DNA from: Acanthochlamys bracteata
Lineage: Eukaryota; Streptophyta; Magnoliopsida; Pandanales; Velloziaceae
NCBI GenBank assembly: GCA_019914995.1
Contig: CM034138.1
Coordinates: forward strand, 4,402,001 to 4,466,000
Direction: 5' to 3'
Length of the DNA stretch: 64,000 nucleotides
Shown: one piece after another, positions 24,090 through 36,500 of the stretch
Numbering within the stretch: position 1 is the stretch's first letter
Layout of the letters: each line of letters opens with the position of its first letter
Notes under the pieces: generated by a model
Seen by the model: the letters and a program-made list of their open reading frames with translations, nothing else
Database searches by the model: none
What the model was told of the DNA's origin: nothing
Made by a program: the position numbers and the translations under genes

Positions 24090-24940
24090 CTCCATCATTT
24101 TGAATACAAGTCTTAATTAATAGTAACATGATAATAAGGAAAATGCATTCATCCGACCAATTTGACTTAAGCAGTAGCGACCTACACTTTGCTAGTCGCT
24201 GTTGTATACAACAGTGGCCAGTTTGACTTAGTTGCTGTAGTTAACAGTGACCTGTTCTATTTGGTCGCAGTTGCCTTTGTTAATAGCGACCGTGCTGCCC
24301 AGCTGGTCAAAGACTTCTATATATCCATATCTCACTCATTATAGATTCCCTCCATCCGCCACAAGAAGAAAAACAATGAACATTTACTTGAAATACAACT
24401 TGTCAATCGCAACTTCGTGGTCGTTTGGGATTTCTTAAAAAATAAGTTTTTAGAGAAAATAAAATTTGACGAATTTTTAAAATAAACTTGCTATTTTTCA
24501 AATTAAAAAAATATACATATGATGACCTATAACGTATAATTATTTATATCTTTCAATTTTAAGAAAAAAATCTAGAGCTCTATAAAAGCTTCTTAAAAAA
24601 AATGTAAGCCTGAAAAAGAGATGGAATGAGTTGGTAAAAGCTGCGCCAAACATTTCCGAACTTTAGAGCAAAACAAAGGGAAACCACGCTACACATGCAT
24701 GTATAACTGTCGGTATATATGTAGTCCTGTCAACTCTTCAATACCTTACATCTCTACATGTATAATCTTAATCTAATACAACTAGCAAACAAGACTGTAA
24801 TTTATAAGTCAATTAAGTTGCATGCATGGATAAGTTTTAGATGAATGTTAGAATGTTCACGTACCGGTACCACCAAACCGTTATTTCATTAGCATCAACA
24901 TGTACAAAGGTATACAGCAATCAGTCTACCATTTTCCTTC
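24090..24940. other. Intron 1 / intergenic stretch with GCGACC motifs
   Basis: Around 24160-24300 the motif (G/T)AGCGACC and its inverse GGTCGC recur among TTTGACTTA repeats, like the subterminal repeats of some plant DNA transposons. The rest up to the second promoter copy is AT-rich with nothing recognisable. Confidence 0.35.
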
Positions 24941-24944
24941 AGCT

Positions 24945-24951
24945 ACCTACC
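24945..24951 (+). promoter_or_regulatory. MYB AC-element before the second DFR exon 1
   Basis: ACCTACC recurs about 120 bases before the degenerate exon 1 copy at 25070, with a TATA-like ACTATATATGC near 24975. This suggests that the promoter was duplicated with the exon. Confidence 0.45.
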
Positions 24952-25069
24952 AGTTTTTCTTGTCGTTAGCTTGTACTATATATGCAAACACTCAAAAGAT
25001 CTAAGAAAGCAGTTACGTCTAGATAAAGAGTTCTTGAGTAGGGAGAACTAGCAAGCTAGAAATCAATCA

Positions 25070-25218
25070 ATGGAGATTGTAGTGAGGAGAGATGACGGGA
25101 TGTAGAGATCAAGGGTCCTGTGGTTAGTACTGAGTTAGTGGATTCATTGTTTCATGGCTTGTCATGAAGCTTCTCCGGCCCGAAATGTACGCTGTTAGAG
25201 CTACTGCAAGAGATCCTA
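25070..25218 (+). pseudogene. Duplicate, broken DFR exon 1
   Basis: ATGGAGATTGTAGTGAGGAG and what follows align with exon 1 at 23080-23227: GGTCCTGTGGTT, TAGTGGATTCAT, TCATGGCTTGTCATGAA, GTTAGAGCTACTGCAAGA and GATCCTAG are shared. Here there are in-frame TAG stops, a one-base deletion in the VTGASG region, and the donor GTAAGT has become GCGAGT. It lies only about 170 bases from exon 2, the normal distance, so it may be the original exon 1, with the intact copy 2 kb upstream the duplicate. Confidence 0.85.
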
Positions 25219-26798
25219 GCGAGTCAATATTTTGCGTATATGATCATTAAGTTTCGTTCACAGAAGAAGGAAAAAGGTCCATATATGTTCTTGCGAGGAA
25301 TTGATTAATTGATCTATATTCTGATGCATAATATGGCTGAAACTATGCATCTTCTAACGTAAAATGAATAAATGCGCACTTGCAGGTGATGTGAAGAAGA
25401 CGAAGCCTTTGAGAGAGCTGCCTGGTGCAGAGAACCTGCTGAGCTTTTGAAGAGGGGATCTCAGTGAGGAAGGCAGCTTTGATGAAGCCATACACGGTTG
25501 CACTGCTGTTTTCCATGTTGCCACTCCTATGGACTTCGAATCAAAAGACCCAGAGGTGTACTTCGCAGAAATCAAAAGAATAAATAAAATAAAAAATCAA
25601 TAAAAGCATTGGAAACTAAATGTCTGTGGTTATATGTATGACAAAATTTGTTTATTCATAATATACAGAATGAAGTGATCAAGCCCACAATTGAAGGTAT
25701 GTTGAGTATAATGAGAGCTTGCAAGAGGTCAGGCACAGTCAAGCGCATCATTTATACTTCCTCTGCCGGAACAGTGAACGTCGAAGAACACCAGCAAGAC
25801 GAATACGATGAGAGCAACTGGAGTGACTTGGAATTCATCCGCAGAGTCAAGATGACCGGATGGGTAAAAATTATAATAAGATATATACTCAAATTAGTAG
25901 TGTCCGTAAAACTGTTTATAGTTTGGATCTATATTTTTTCTTGCTTAATTGCAGATGTATTTCGTATCGAAAACACTGACAGAGAAAGCAGCGTGGCAGT
26001 ATGCAAGAGAGTACAACTTGGATTTGATCACAATCATCCCTACACTTGTTGTTGGCCCCTTCATTTCAACAGGAATGCCTCCAAGTCCAATCACAGCATT
26101 GGCTCTCATAACAGGTTCGAATTTGTTTAACTTCAGCTTTTATATTGAGTTGTTCTTTCATTTCTTTGTACAAAATGAAATTATTGGTATGACTTGTGAA
26201 TTACTTATTGATATCGTTTGTCGTACAGGAAATGAAGCACATTACTCAATACTGAAGCGGATTCAATTTGTTCACTTGGATGATTTATGTGAGGCCCATA
26301 TTTTTCTCTTGGAACATCCTGAAGCTAATGGAAGATACATATGCTCTTCATATGATGCTACTATCTATGACTTAGCCAAGATGATCAAAGCCAGATACCC
26401 TGAATACAATATTCCCCAGAAGTAAGTGAAGATGTTTCAAAAATTATAAAGTCAATGTTGTTCTTATTTTAGTTCAGCTTTACTTGTTTTACCAATTTCA
26501 CTATGTTGTGATATGTAGGTTTGAAGGAATTGACAGGAGCATTAAGCGGGTTCACTTCTCATCGAAGAAATTGAATGATCTAGGCTTCAAGTATAGGTAC
26601 AGTTTAGAAGGCATGTTTGATGGAGCAATCGAGTGTTGCAGGGAGAACAAGATGATACCAAATCAGACAACTGATCAGAAGACCAAGACTTCTAAGAACA
26701 AAGATGATCGTCTTGAGGCGAAAGAACCAACTTCTATGGCAACTAAAGGGACAATGAATTGGGTGGAAGAGAACTGGAAGAGGTTGCTGCTTAACTAG

Positions 26799-29600
26799 TA
26801 TATTACAAGATTGTTGCTAATTTACTTCGATACTGTTAATCCCTTTCCTTCCCATTTACATGAAATAGAAAGATGTTTTCCACTATTAACAGGACTTCTC
26901 AGATCCAAGTACTGAATTTTTTATGTCAAACCGTTCAAAACACTTAACTAGCTGTTTACATGCCGAATTACCATATTGATACCCATCCTTACGTCATTTA
27001 AGTCGGTGGCAAGCAATAATTTCTGGTGCCTTTGACATTGCTTTTTCAGAAATTAACTTTTTAATTTTTAATTTTATATTTTTTAATACACCTTTTATAA
27101 GTATTTAGAGAGTTTATTTAAAATTTAGAAAATATAAAAAAATTTATGTAGTAAAATTTTTTTATTATTTATTTTTATTATTTTTTAGGTAAAAAAGTAA
27201 AATTTATTTGTCAAAAAAGATAAAAATACTTTCCTTTCTAAAAAGTTTCATCTCAAAAGCACTCCTATACACCTTATTATGTGGCAAACGAATTAACAGA
27301 CTGAGTTTAGATCAACCAATATAGTAATCGAGTTAAAATTAATCAATACTAATCCAATCCATATATTTATATAGATCAAAATTGTCAATCCTAACTCAAT
27401 CTATTTAAAAATCAAACTAAATTCGAATCGACCTATTTAATAATTAAAAATAAGTAAAAAATTAATTAAAATAAATAAACTATATATATATATATATAAT
27501 TAAAGTTTAATATTATTATTTTAAGTATTTTTAATTATTAAGTAATATATGCTATATAAATAATTATATGGTTAAAAGAGTTATTCGAGTCAACCCGAAT
27601 TTGAGCCAAATCTGTTTAAATTTTCGTGTCCAATTCCAATTGACCAAAGAGTGATCCGATCCGGTTAATGTTAGACCCTAACTCGATTTTTCCTAACTCG
27701 ACTTTTCGAATCGATTTTAGATCAGATTTGAGGGTCGAATCATATATTCTCACTTTTAAATTTCTTATAGTTTGGACGGAAAAGCTTATGAGCTTTGAAG
27801 CATGTGTGGGTTGAACATGAAAACGTTGGAAAGCCAGTTCCATCGCTTTATGCAATACTTGACGGTGCTTATGGGTATACTTTTTATTCTCCAAAAACTC
27901 TCACTTTTTTCAATAATTTTTTTATAATATTTTATTAAACTTTTTAAAAATTAAAAAGTACATATGAAATTATATTGTACAATTTTTATTATTTTTTAAA
28001 TAAAAGAATCAAACTCATTTTAAAAAAATCTCTAAAATATATTTTATTTTAAAAACTATTATCATAAGCAATTTCAAGATGTTCCCTTAATACGCTACAA
28101 ATAGTTTGGCTGGAACGCACACCTTAACGTTGATGTGTTGCACTCCAGTTGGATATTAGACAACAATTTCGATTTGATTTTTGCATACTTAATTCAGGGC
28201 TTCCTTATTACTCCCCCCAAAAAAATGAAAGATTTAAAAAATAAAAGAAAAAAGAATTTAGGGCTTCCTTAAACTATTATCTTTCTCCTGTAATGAGAAA
28301 AGATCAGACAACCAGAGTTTATTGAAGTAACTAGGCTACATCCGTATTGAATTTGTTTTTCTAATCACATTTTTAAAAAAGAATATTTTTCTACTCACAA
28401 TTAGGTGAGAAAAAATAAAAACACTTTCGATTCAGTTTTTAGCTCCGAAAGATGACAAAAGTTTCAACTTAAAAGTTGAAACTTATTTGACAAAAATTAC
28501 TTTTTTAATTTTTTTAAAAAAAATAGCTATAAATTTTTTTTAAAAAAAAAAAGCGCGGTGTATTTGGATAAATTTAACTTTTTTTGAAAAAATTAAATAA
28601 AATGTTTGGTAAAAAAGAGCTGAAAAGTTAAATAAAAATATATAAATAATTAAAATATCCTTAACTATATAATAAGTTATATATAATTTATAAATCCTTT
28701 TTATGTATTATTTATTTTTTTAATATTTCCTAACACTAATAACAAATTCATGAATATTTTGTAATAATTAATATTATAAATTAATAATTAGTTATAAACA
28801 TGTAACTAAATTAATTTATAGATATATTTATTATTATTTATTTGTTATGAAAAGTAATGAACTAGTAAGTTGTAAAATGTAAAATATGCTTTGCTACTAA
28901 ATACTTGCAAAAGTTTATGAACGTCTACGTCATCATTTATTAGAATATTTTTTTGTTTTTATTTTTTTTGGTGAGCCTCACTAGAAGTTTGAAATGTTGG
29001 AACATCTAACATTAAAGGCATAGCATAAAAGCATTATGATAACAGAAACTTAATCTACTCAAAGCTCACAAAAAAAGAATTAAAACAAAAATCTCCTGCA
29101 ACATGTTGAAATCACATAAATCCATTGGACATTTCATTCTTAAGGGCACCATCTAGTGGATTTGCAAAGAAAGCAAGAAGAACAACCAACAAATAATGAA
29201 TCCGAAACTAATAGGTACTGTTCACTTGGACTACCAACACCTTCACATGCTAAATGAATAAGAAATATATAAACCCACACTCACAAGCCAAACAAACATA
29301 AAAATGAATGAAATTTGGAATTATTCAAGATCTATTCACTAGACAATTTCAGTCTTCTAAAGGAAAAATATAAGACCCCAACAAATTCATTAACATCTGA
29401 GGTATATAATGCTGACATATCTTAATCACACATTCTGCACAGAAAGGAGTATATTGTGTTAGCTATATAAATACAGAATCTAGTATATGGATATGTTATG
29501 GACAAAAAATAAAACTAATCCTTCATTTGGCTGGATGCTTGAGGGAAAAAGATCCCCTACCATCCAAATTCATATTTTTGATATGGAGCAACCCACTTTT
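26799..29600. other. Spacer downstream of DFR, AT-rich, transposon debris
   Basis: Begins with the DFR 3' UTR. Around 27270-27690 is a transposon-like segment (TAATCCAATCCATATATTTA, then CGACCTATTTAATAATTA; inverted relative to 8936-9060, with further GACC/GGTC motifs to about 27670). A short (TA)n lies at 27481-27499. From 27900 to 28850 the sequence is almost pure A/T with MITE-like patches. No gene is visible. Confidence 0.45.
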
Positions 29601-29624
29601 TTGGCTTCTCAAACTACAACTACA

Positions 29625-31172
29625 CTAGATTTGATGCCAGAGCTTCTTCAAGACTGTCTGCATCAAACTCAGCCGTTAAAAGTCTATCAAGTCTCAGCTT
29701 CATGAAGCTGCAAGAAACCAAGAAAGAAAAATTATTTAAGAGGCGTGAAAGCAAGAAACTCAACAATGACTTACACAAGCTTAACAAACAGCATGACTTT
29801 GGTGGGATGACTTAGCTAGAAATGCATGCAAACTAGTAAAAAAAAATAAAGAATCTAGCATTTCTACCTACACCGAGCCCATAATTTTCTTTATAATAAC
29901 AAAAGCATGACCTTTGTTTTTCAGAAAAGCAACTCAAAGAGGACAAATAAAAGTAGATACAAAATCAAACCAAAGCTAGGCAACAACAAATCAATATATA
30001 TTTCGGTAAACAAGACAGAAAGCAATTGAATAGAAAAGAAAACAACAATAAGAAAACAAGGTGAAATGGAAAGGCAAAATCTGAAGGAATGCATAATATT
30101 GAAAGCAGAAGAGTTACTATTAAAAGATGTGGAAGTAAATTTAAAACATTGGGATAGGCACTAGATAAAGACAACATAAAGCAAAAAGCTGTGAAGTGAA
30201 ATAAGATTGCAGAAATTATATAGGACAAGGGTACCATAAGAAACTAGAGACATGAAGAACACAAACAGAAAAATCTATTAATCATAAAAAAATTAAGAAA
30301 TGCTTCAGAAAAGGGTAGAATCTAATTGAAACAAAATTCTCCATTCATTCTATCAAAATGCCTTAGAACAATCATCTTGATAACCTATAAGAAAGTAATA
30401 AAAGAAAATGTGCCTACTTATCAGCAAGCCTACTGGTACAATATGATTAATCCATGCTTTAAAAAATTTTATATTGGAGAAAGGCTATAAACCCTCCGTC
30501 ACAAGTACTGAGGCAAATCAATATTAGTTGTAGGAAATGTCAAGAACTACTCACCTTTTTTATGTGCTTCTAGTCAACGTTATAGATTTCCACCCTGCAG
30601 GTGATGGATATCCTGACTGCGCTGCTCCATAGCAGAATTTTCACCTGCACGTTAATCATAAGAATGAAGTTTAAGAAATAACCATAAGAACAATCTGACT
30701 TGATGCATACCAGTGAGAAACTATAACAAATCAATTATGTACAGAAATCTTAAACCTAGAGAAATCTAGATGAATATCTCAGTGGAAATCTCGAACCTTA
30801 AGAATGTGGAGAGAAGAGCAAAATAAGGAGAAAGTGGTGAGAAAGAGAATTAGAACCTGTTTAGAGTCGTATATTTCTTCAATTCTAAAATATAAGGATA
30901 TCTTTCGGTACTACACTAAAAAAACTTTAAAATGATCACAAAAATCTATCAAAATTGAAAGGATAGTAGCACTGCAATTGATTTAGTTTAAGGAGCATCA
31001 AAATCTCAGATTATTAGAGAAGGATTTACATCACTGATTCGGTCTTTCATCAATAGCAATAGAATTTGAAACGGATTAAGAGAGAAGAAGTGTCAATGAT
31101 CGAAAGAAAGTGAAGGGAAACGAAATACTCACAAGCTAGAGCAGCGGCGAATGAGATTGAGAGAGCACCCAT
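29625..31172 (-). pseudogene. Small three-exon gene of unknown family, apparently broken
   Basis: On the minus strand ATG at 31172 opens MGALSISFAAALA (exon 31133-31172, donor GTGAGT). Exon 30555-30644 has acceptor GTGCAG and donor GTGAGT and continues CENSAMEQRSQDIHHLQGGN, L, then TAA and, two codons on, TGA, then LEAHKK. Exon 29625-29707 (acceptor TTGCAG) reads FMKLRLDRLLTAEFDADSLE and on to LASNLV and a stop. The two stops are each one C-to-T change from CAA and CGA, and joining exon 3 needs one extra base. The conserved-looking tail suggests a roughly 70-residue coiled-coil protein that has decayed. If the TAA is real and used, a 34-residue product remains. I do not recognise the family. 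A G/C-rich promoter-like stretch lies upstream (31190-31370). Confidence 0.4.
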
Positions 31173-31389
31173 TTTATGAAGCGAAACGAATTGCGGATAA
31201 GGTGGCGAACAACTAACTCCGTTTTAGTAGTGGTGAAGAGAAGGAGTGGAGGGTGCGAAAATTGGCATCGGAGAAGAAACACGCTCGCCAAAACAAGGGA
31301 TAGCTGGCGGGGTGGGGCGGAGCCGAGCGGAGAAGAAAATCCTAGGCATCGGGTCTGCGTGAGAGAATGAAAGAAATGGCTGGACACAG

Positions 31390-32010
31390 ATATATATATC
31401 TGTATAATTTATGAACTTAGCAGGGTCACGAAAGACATTTTTGACACCCAGAAAAAAGTCACGCGAGAAGTTTTCAGAAAAATTACTCAGAGTAATTTTT
31501 TTATTTTCACTTATAAATCAAAAAAATTATTTATAAATTATTCATTCAAATATTTGAATATTACTGTTTAAAATTTTTTTTAATTTATAAATTGAAAAAA
31601 ATCTATCCAAACAACGCCTAAATTTGATAATGAGTGCGTTGGTAAAAAACTTCAAATAAATATTTATTTAGAAACTACTAGGACAGTCTCTCTATATAGA
31701 TAACAAATATTCTCAGAAAATGGAATTCATATATAATAAAAATTTATTAAAAAAAGTTATAAATATATAATAAAAATTTGAAAATATGCCCACATAAAAT
31801 CAAGGGGGCCGTACAAAAGCTCACAAAATTTTAATTTTATTAATATAGATTTGAAAATCTTTCAAATATATTTTTGTAGCTGAACCGGTAAGAATAGTGC
31901 TTTTTTATTTAAAAAACATGTTAGAGTCCTACTAGGTGAATTTATCTTACAAACTTTTAAATTTTGTTTTTAAGTGATGATCTAATGTGAATATGTGCGA
32001 TTGAATCTAA
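31390..32010. other. AT-rich spacer
   Basis: No gene is seen. 31480-31620 has inverted AT motifs ending CCAAACAACGCC, like a degenerate MITE end. Confidence 0.4.
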
Positions 32011-32252
32011 AGGCGTGTTTACATACTCTTTCAAACTCATTTTTTTTAAACTCACTTTTATCATAAAATATATTATAAAATTAAAATAAATTATTTTTAT
32101 TAAAAATTTATTTTTTAAAATTTAATGTTAAAACTTACGTATAATATAAAATAATTATAAATTATTATTTTTTATTAAATATTTTTAATTTTTAATTTTA
32201 TTTTTTAAACTTATTTTTAAAAAAATAAATTTATCCTACAGTAAATACGGCC
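32011..32252. mobile_element. Tourist-like MITE, related to the copy at 8075
   Basis: The left end AGGCGTGTTTAC and inverted right end (GTAAATACGGCC) are flanked by TAA on both sides (32008-32010 and 32253-32255). The interior is AT-rich with TTTTTATTAAAAATT-like motifs shared with 8075-8341. Confidence 0.65.
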
Positions 32253-32255
32253 TAA

Positions 32256-33589
32256 TGCGATCCATGTGAACTCTATTGTAATCGAATGTGACCCGTACGA
32301 TCTTATTTTATTTGCAGGTGTGGCATTGTCGCACTTGGCTCATATTAGTGACCATATGTTTTGCGAACTATTGTATCCGAGTACGATCGTCTGTGATCGT
32401 GCCACTAATGCGATCGACACATGAATGTATAGACTAGCAATACAAATTCTCAGTAAGTCTCTTTTTGGAATAAATTTTAAAAAAATCTTTCTTTGGAACT
32501 CAAGTTCAAATCTCTTAAACGAGAGATCGCTATTTTACCAATTAAATTGCAACATAAATATGTCGAAGTTGCCTTTGCGTCCTTATGTGATCCTACGTGA
32601 ACGTGTTTTTTTAAAATTTTATACAATTTTATTTTCTTCAATAAAGTTTTACTATACTTTTATTTTGTTCATTTTTTTATACATGTAAAAGACATAGTAT
32701 TTTTTTGAATCGATATTTATTCGAACTTGTTTACTTATGCATTTAAAATTTGACTATATAGTTAATAAAAATCAGCTTTAAGTTTTAAAAAGCGTTAATC
32801 TCTGAGCTAAAACTAAATAGAAGATATTGTTATTTTTTATCATCCAAACGTGACTTTAAAAACGTAACTTTGAAAGAAAACAAATTCGAAGTGGATGTAA
32901 TCTACTTGATCAAATAACCCTTACGAGAACTGCAGACAGCTAGGAGAAATGGCTCATAGAACTTAGGTCCGAAGACCCGGTACAAATTACCACACACAAG
33001 TTCCTTCCGTTATCAACATTATGACGGCTAGAATCACATATTGCTCATCGTAGATGATTCTTCTTAAATAAATTCAGAGCAAATGTAATAAAAACAAGAC
33101 CTCTTCTTCCCTGCTTAGAAGCATCAGAAATCCCAGAACAAGGCACTGATGCACAAAATCAAGTCAGGACTTGCTAGCTCAATAGTTGGTAAAAAACATA
33201 AGTCACATCTCTAAATTCCTGAGACTTCAAGAGTAAAATTTTGACCCTGGCTATTAAATTATGAGTAGTAGGTCATCTCTATGCATCTTTCCAGATGACT
33301 TTTCTTCAGTTTGTATAATCGGAAACTTCCTACATCCTATAGGATATCTGCATACCAGTAGATACAGGTAAACTACATGCTAGCTAATAGCTGTTCAATA
33401 ACTTACAATTTGTCCATTTCTCAAAGCACGAAAGAGTCTTGAGAGGAGTTCGATGCTACAGCTGCTATCTTTCTTTGGAATTAAATCTGTTCCAAGCTTC
33501 CTGTGAGAAAAAGTGTGAACATCATAATTGCAGTATATCTGGATTCTTATGCCTGAATATTCCCAAAAAAGCAGTAAATGCCTCAGTAT
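32256..33589. other. Spacer between MITE and the JAC1-like pseudogene
   Basis: No gene recognised. The part after about 33060 is of more gene-like composition and may be 3' flank of the minus-strand JAC1-like gene. Confidence 0.4.
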
Positions 33590-36500
33590 GGTGAGGACAA
33601 GGGGGTAGAATATAGACTTCAAATTCATGGAACTCTTTAATTTTTGCCTAGCTTAATTGCAAAAGCACTTGCTCTCAGCAGCAGTCTCAGCGCTCAAGTT
33701 TATGCCAGAGCATTATAATAGAGCAAATTCATAAGCTAAAACTGCCAAAAAGCTGAGATCATCAAACTGTCTTCTCTTTATGGATTAAGCCTTTCCTAAA
33801 CACTAGTGGTGGCATTTTCCATAGAGAATACATTCAGTATACTATTAGGATGAGCTTCTTCAGCAAATGTGAACTATTCCTAGGGAATTGCATAACCAAG
33901 TGCAGTGCAAAAAGTTACTTGTGAATTACAATGCACCCCAACCATAATAATGTGATTTAAAATTTCTCATCAACCTAATTGTCTCACTCCAGCTGAGTTC
34001 CATGCTTCGAAGAGTTAGTATTTCCATGTTTGAACACATAAGCACGAATATATGAATATTCACTTTAGCAATGATACTGCTTAGAATACTAAAATTAAGT
34101 GTGTCTAGCAGCGCAATCAACCAAGATCAAACCTTAAAGGAGATAAAAAAAACTTTCTCACAAATGTACTCCTCTTGGATAGTAGCACCCCTCTGCTGCA
34201 GCTTATCTGGATGGACACACAGAGTTGCCTTCCTGTATGCGTTCTTTACAGCAACAGCTGTTATGATCTCAGTCAATGGTGTTGGCTGCCAACCACTATC
34301 ATGCCCAAGTATCTGGACACATAAACTTGCTGAACGCCTGAATTTCAATGTAAATGACACCATCTGACACATATAATAGCAGATTGTTGGACGACCTCTC
34401 TAGAATGAGCCGCCAACCTCTTAGAATACCAGGACTAAGGAAATAAATTAAGACATTACTTTGGCATTGTTGTTTAAAACTTGGTAGTCCAAAAGAGCTT
34501 ACAAAGTTTTGGTGTTCATAATAGCTTTATCCAGGTTAAGCCATGTTTATGTGCACATTGACAGCTTTTTCCTCGGCCTCAGTGCTGCTTTCCTTTCAGT
34601 GACTTCCTGCTCAGGGACGTCTGTAACTATTTTGGACTTCTTTCTCACTGCTGATTAATTCCTAAAACCATTCATCTTTTATCCATTCTCCAGCTCCAGG
34701 GTTCAAGGTATGAGGCAATCTAACATCCTTCAATCGAACTTCCTCATTAAACTTAGAGTCTGCATCAATTCCCTTTGTCTTTTTGCTACTTTCGTAACCA
34801 GGTTTTAGCTCCTTTGCACCTCCATCCCTGAATCACCAAGAGCCACAGCTTCTGGAACTTCTTTTCCACTGCTTCCATTTCCTCCCAGAGAAACCGCAGA
34901 GCTGCAGTTGTTATTGTTTGTCAAGCTATCACTATCACCAAGCTTCTTCTGCCTTTGAGCATTCTCTCTGTTTTTTTTTCCCAATCGGCTTTTTGGCAGT
35001 TGTCAGCCTAGCTTGAGCCTGCTCCATTACTTCTGGCAGCTCCAGAAGCTGCAGCAGCAGTAGCAGCGTCCTGCTGCACATCAAGAAAGCTAGGGGAATC
35101 CTTTTTTGAATACTCAGCATGCAAACAAACTTTTGTTACACCATCTCTTGGCTGCTTATGATGATTTCTCTTAGCTGATGAAAACAAAATCTGATCATCT
35201 AATCCAACTTTTGAGTTGATGGCACTCCTGTTGCAGAACCTCCTTCTTGATTAAACAGGGAGGAGTCTTGATGGTGGTGGGACTTGCTTGGGACGAATCT
35301 GAAGATTTACATCTGAGATTGTTACATAAGTATCAGTATAACAAATATCCCACTGGAAGTACAATAATGGCTACACGAGTATGAATAAGACTTGATGGCA
35401 GGAGTATCCTCGGTTTCACATTATTTAGTAGCTACAGATGTCTTATCTTTATGCTCACCTACTTAACTTCGTGACTAGAAACAGAAGATGTTTCTTTGAC
35501 CAGTTCTTCCTGCTTTACATCACTGTTTCCAATATTAAAACCTGCATTCCCACCAAGGTTGCTCAGACCCATGTTCAATGAAGCATCAGCATCTCCACTA
35601 AGTAAATTACAAGAGGAATCAACAAAACAGGTATATCCTGAATTGTCATGAGCTTGAGGAATCGGCAATTTTTTGGAGTTGTCCAAACTTCTGCTATCTT
35701 TCCTTCGCCATCCAATATTGTGAGAGATACTGTTCAGAAGTGGACCATTAACTGAAGTGTCAGAATTCAATGAAAAATGTTGCTTATTAGAGGATACAGA
35801 GTTCTCCATGCAAGGGCCACTTTCTGTAGAAGTAGTTACTTCTCTTGCATAGTGGTCAAAGAAAATTTCTGAATCCCTGCTGTGAAAAAAAATAGATAAA
35901 TAAACAATAAGAGGTAAGCATTAACAATTACTGACTCTAATGAAGAACCTATGGCATCACAACCAAGCAGTAAACAACATAAAACCCAGCAAGAAGTAAG
36001 AAGAAAGCAAGTCATGAAATGTGCCATACTGCACATAGCTTACACCAAAACCAAATATTTTGGAATAAAATAAACAGGTCAAGAATTTGCGCAACACAGT
36101 CAAACATGGAAGGAATTTTAAGAGTATTTGGAACAGGGTGCAAACATGGAAGGAGTTTTAGCAGGCATATGGTACATGGCATCTTGGAAAAAATAGGTCA
36201 CAGATGATTTACAGCACAAGCTCCTACAGACCTTGTAAAAAGCCTATCCAAGCAATAGGACCTGAAACTCTCATGTTTCCTCCAACAGCAGTTTTTCCCA
36301 TCCATGGTTTTCCATGTAAATTCCCTATGTATCTATCGCTCTTCTCTTCATGTGCACGGATTTATGTTGATTATCTACTTTACCGTGCATCATCAAAAAT
36401 TATTGATAGGTTTAGGGTGCGTTTTGGATTGCTTATGAAATAGAGTTTTTCTGAAATGAGGGATATTTTTGTCTTTTTTAAAAAACGAGCTCTTTTTTTT

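Larger units (their letters stand above)
23080..26798 (+). pseudogene. DFR: Dihydroflavonol 4-reductase, full exon set with an in-frame stop in exon 2
   Basis: DFR reduces dihydroflavonols to leucoanthocyanidins with NADPH, in the cytosol. Exons 23080-23227, 25386-25555, 25669-25863, 25955-26114, 26229-26421 and 26519-26798 join in frame over 382 codons. Exon 1 has the Rossmann motif [13 protein letters not shown]. Later exons have [33 protein letters not shown], the catalytic YFVSK with its upstream Ser, [11 protein letters not shown] and [14 protein letters not shown]. Asn in TVNVEEHQ is at the position linked to substrate preference, so it is of the Asn type. Codon 71 (25448-25450) is TGA where the family has Trp in LxLWKADL, a single G-to-A change. 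Everything else is open. A foldback transposon sits in intron 1, and a second broken exon 1 lies at 25070. It is either a recent loss-of-function allele or a base error. A related reductase (CCR/ANR type) is less likely. Confidence 0.85.

Noticed and set aside
26227-26425. A separate short DFR-like gene beginning inside exon 4 or 5
   Set aside because: All exons join in one phase with good splice sites, so these are exons of the same gene.
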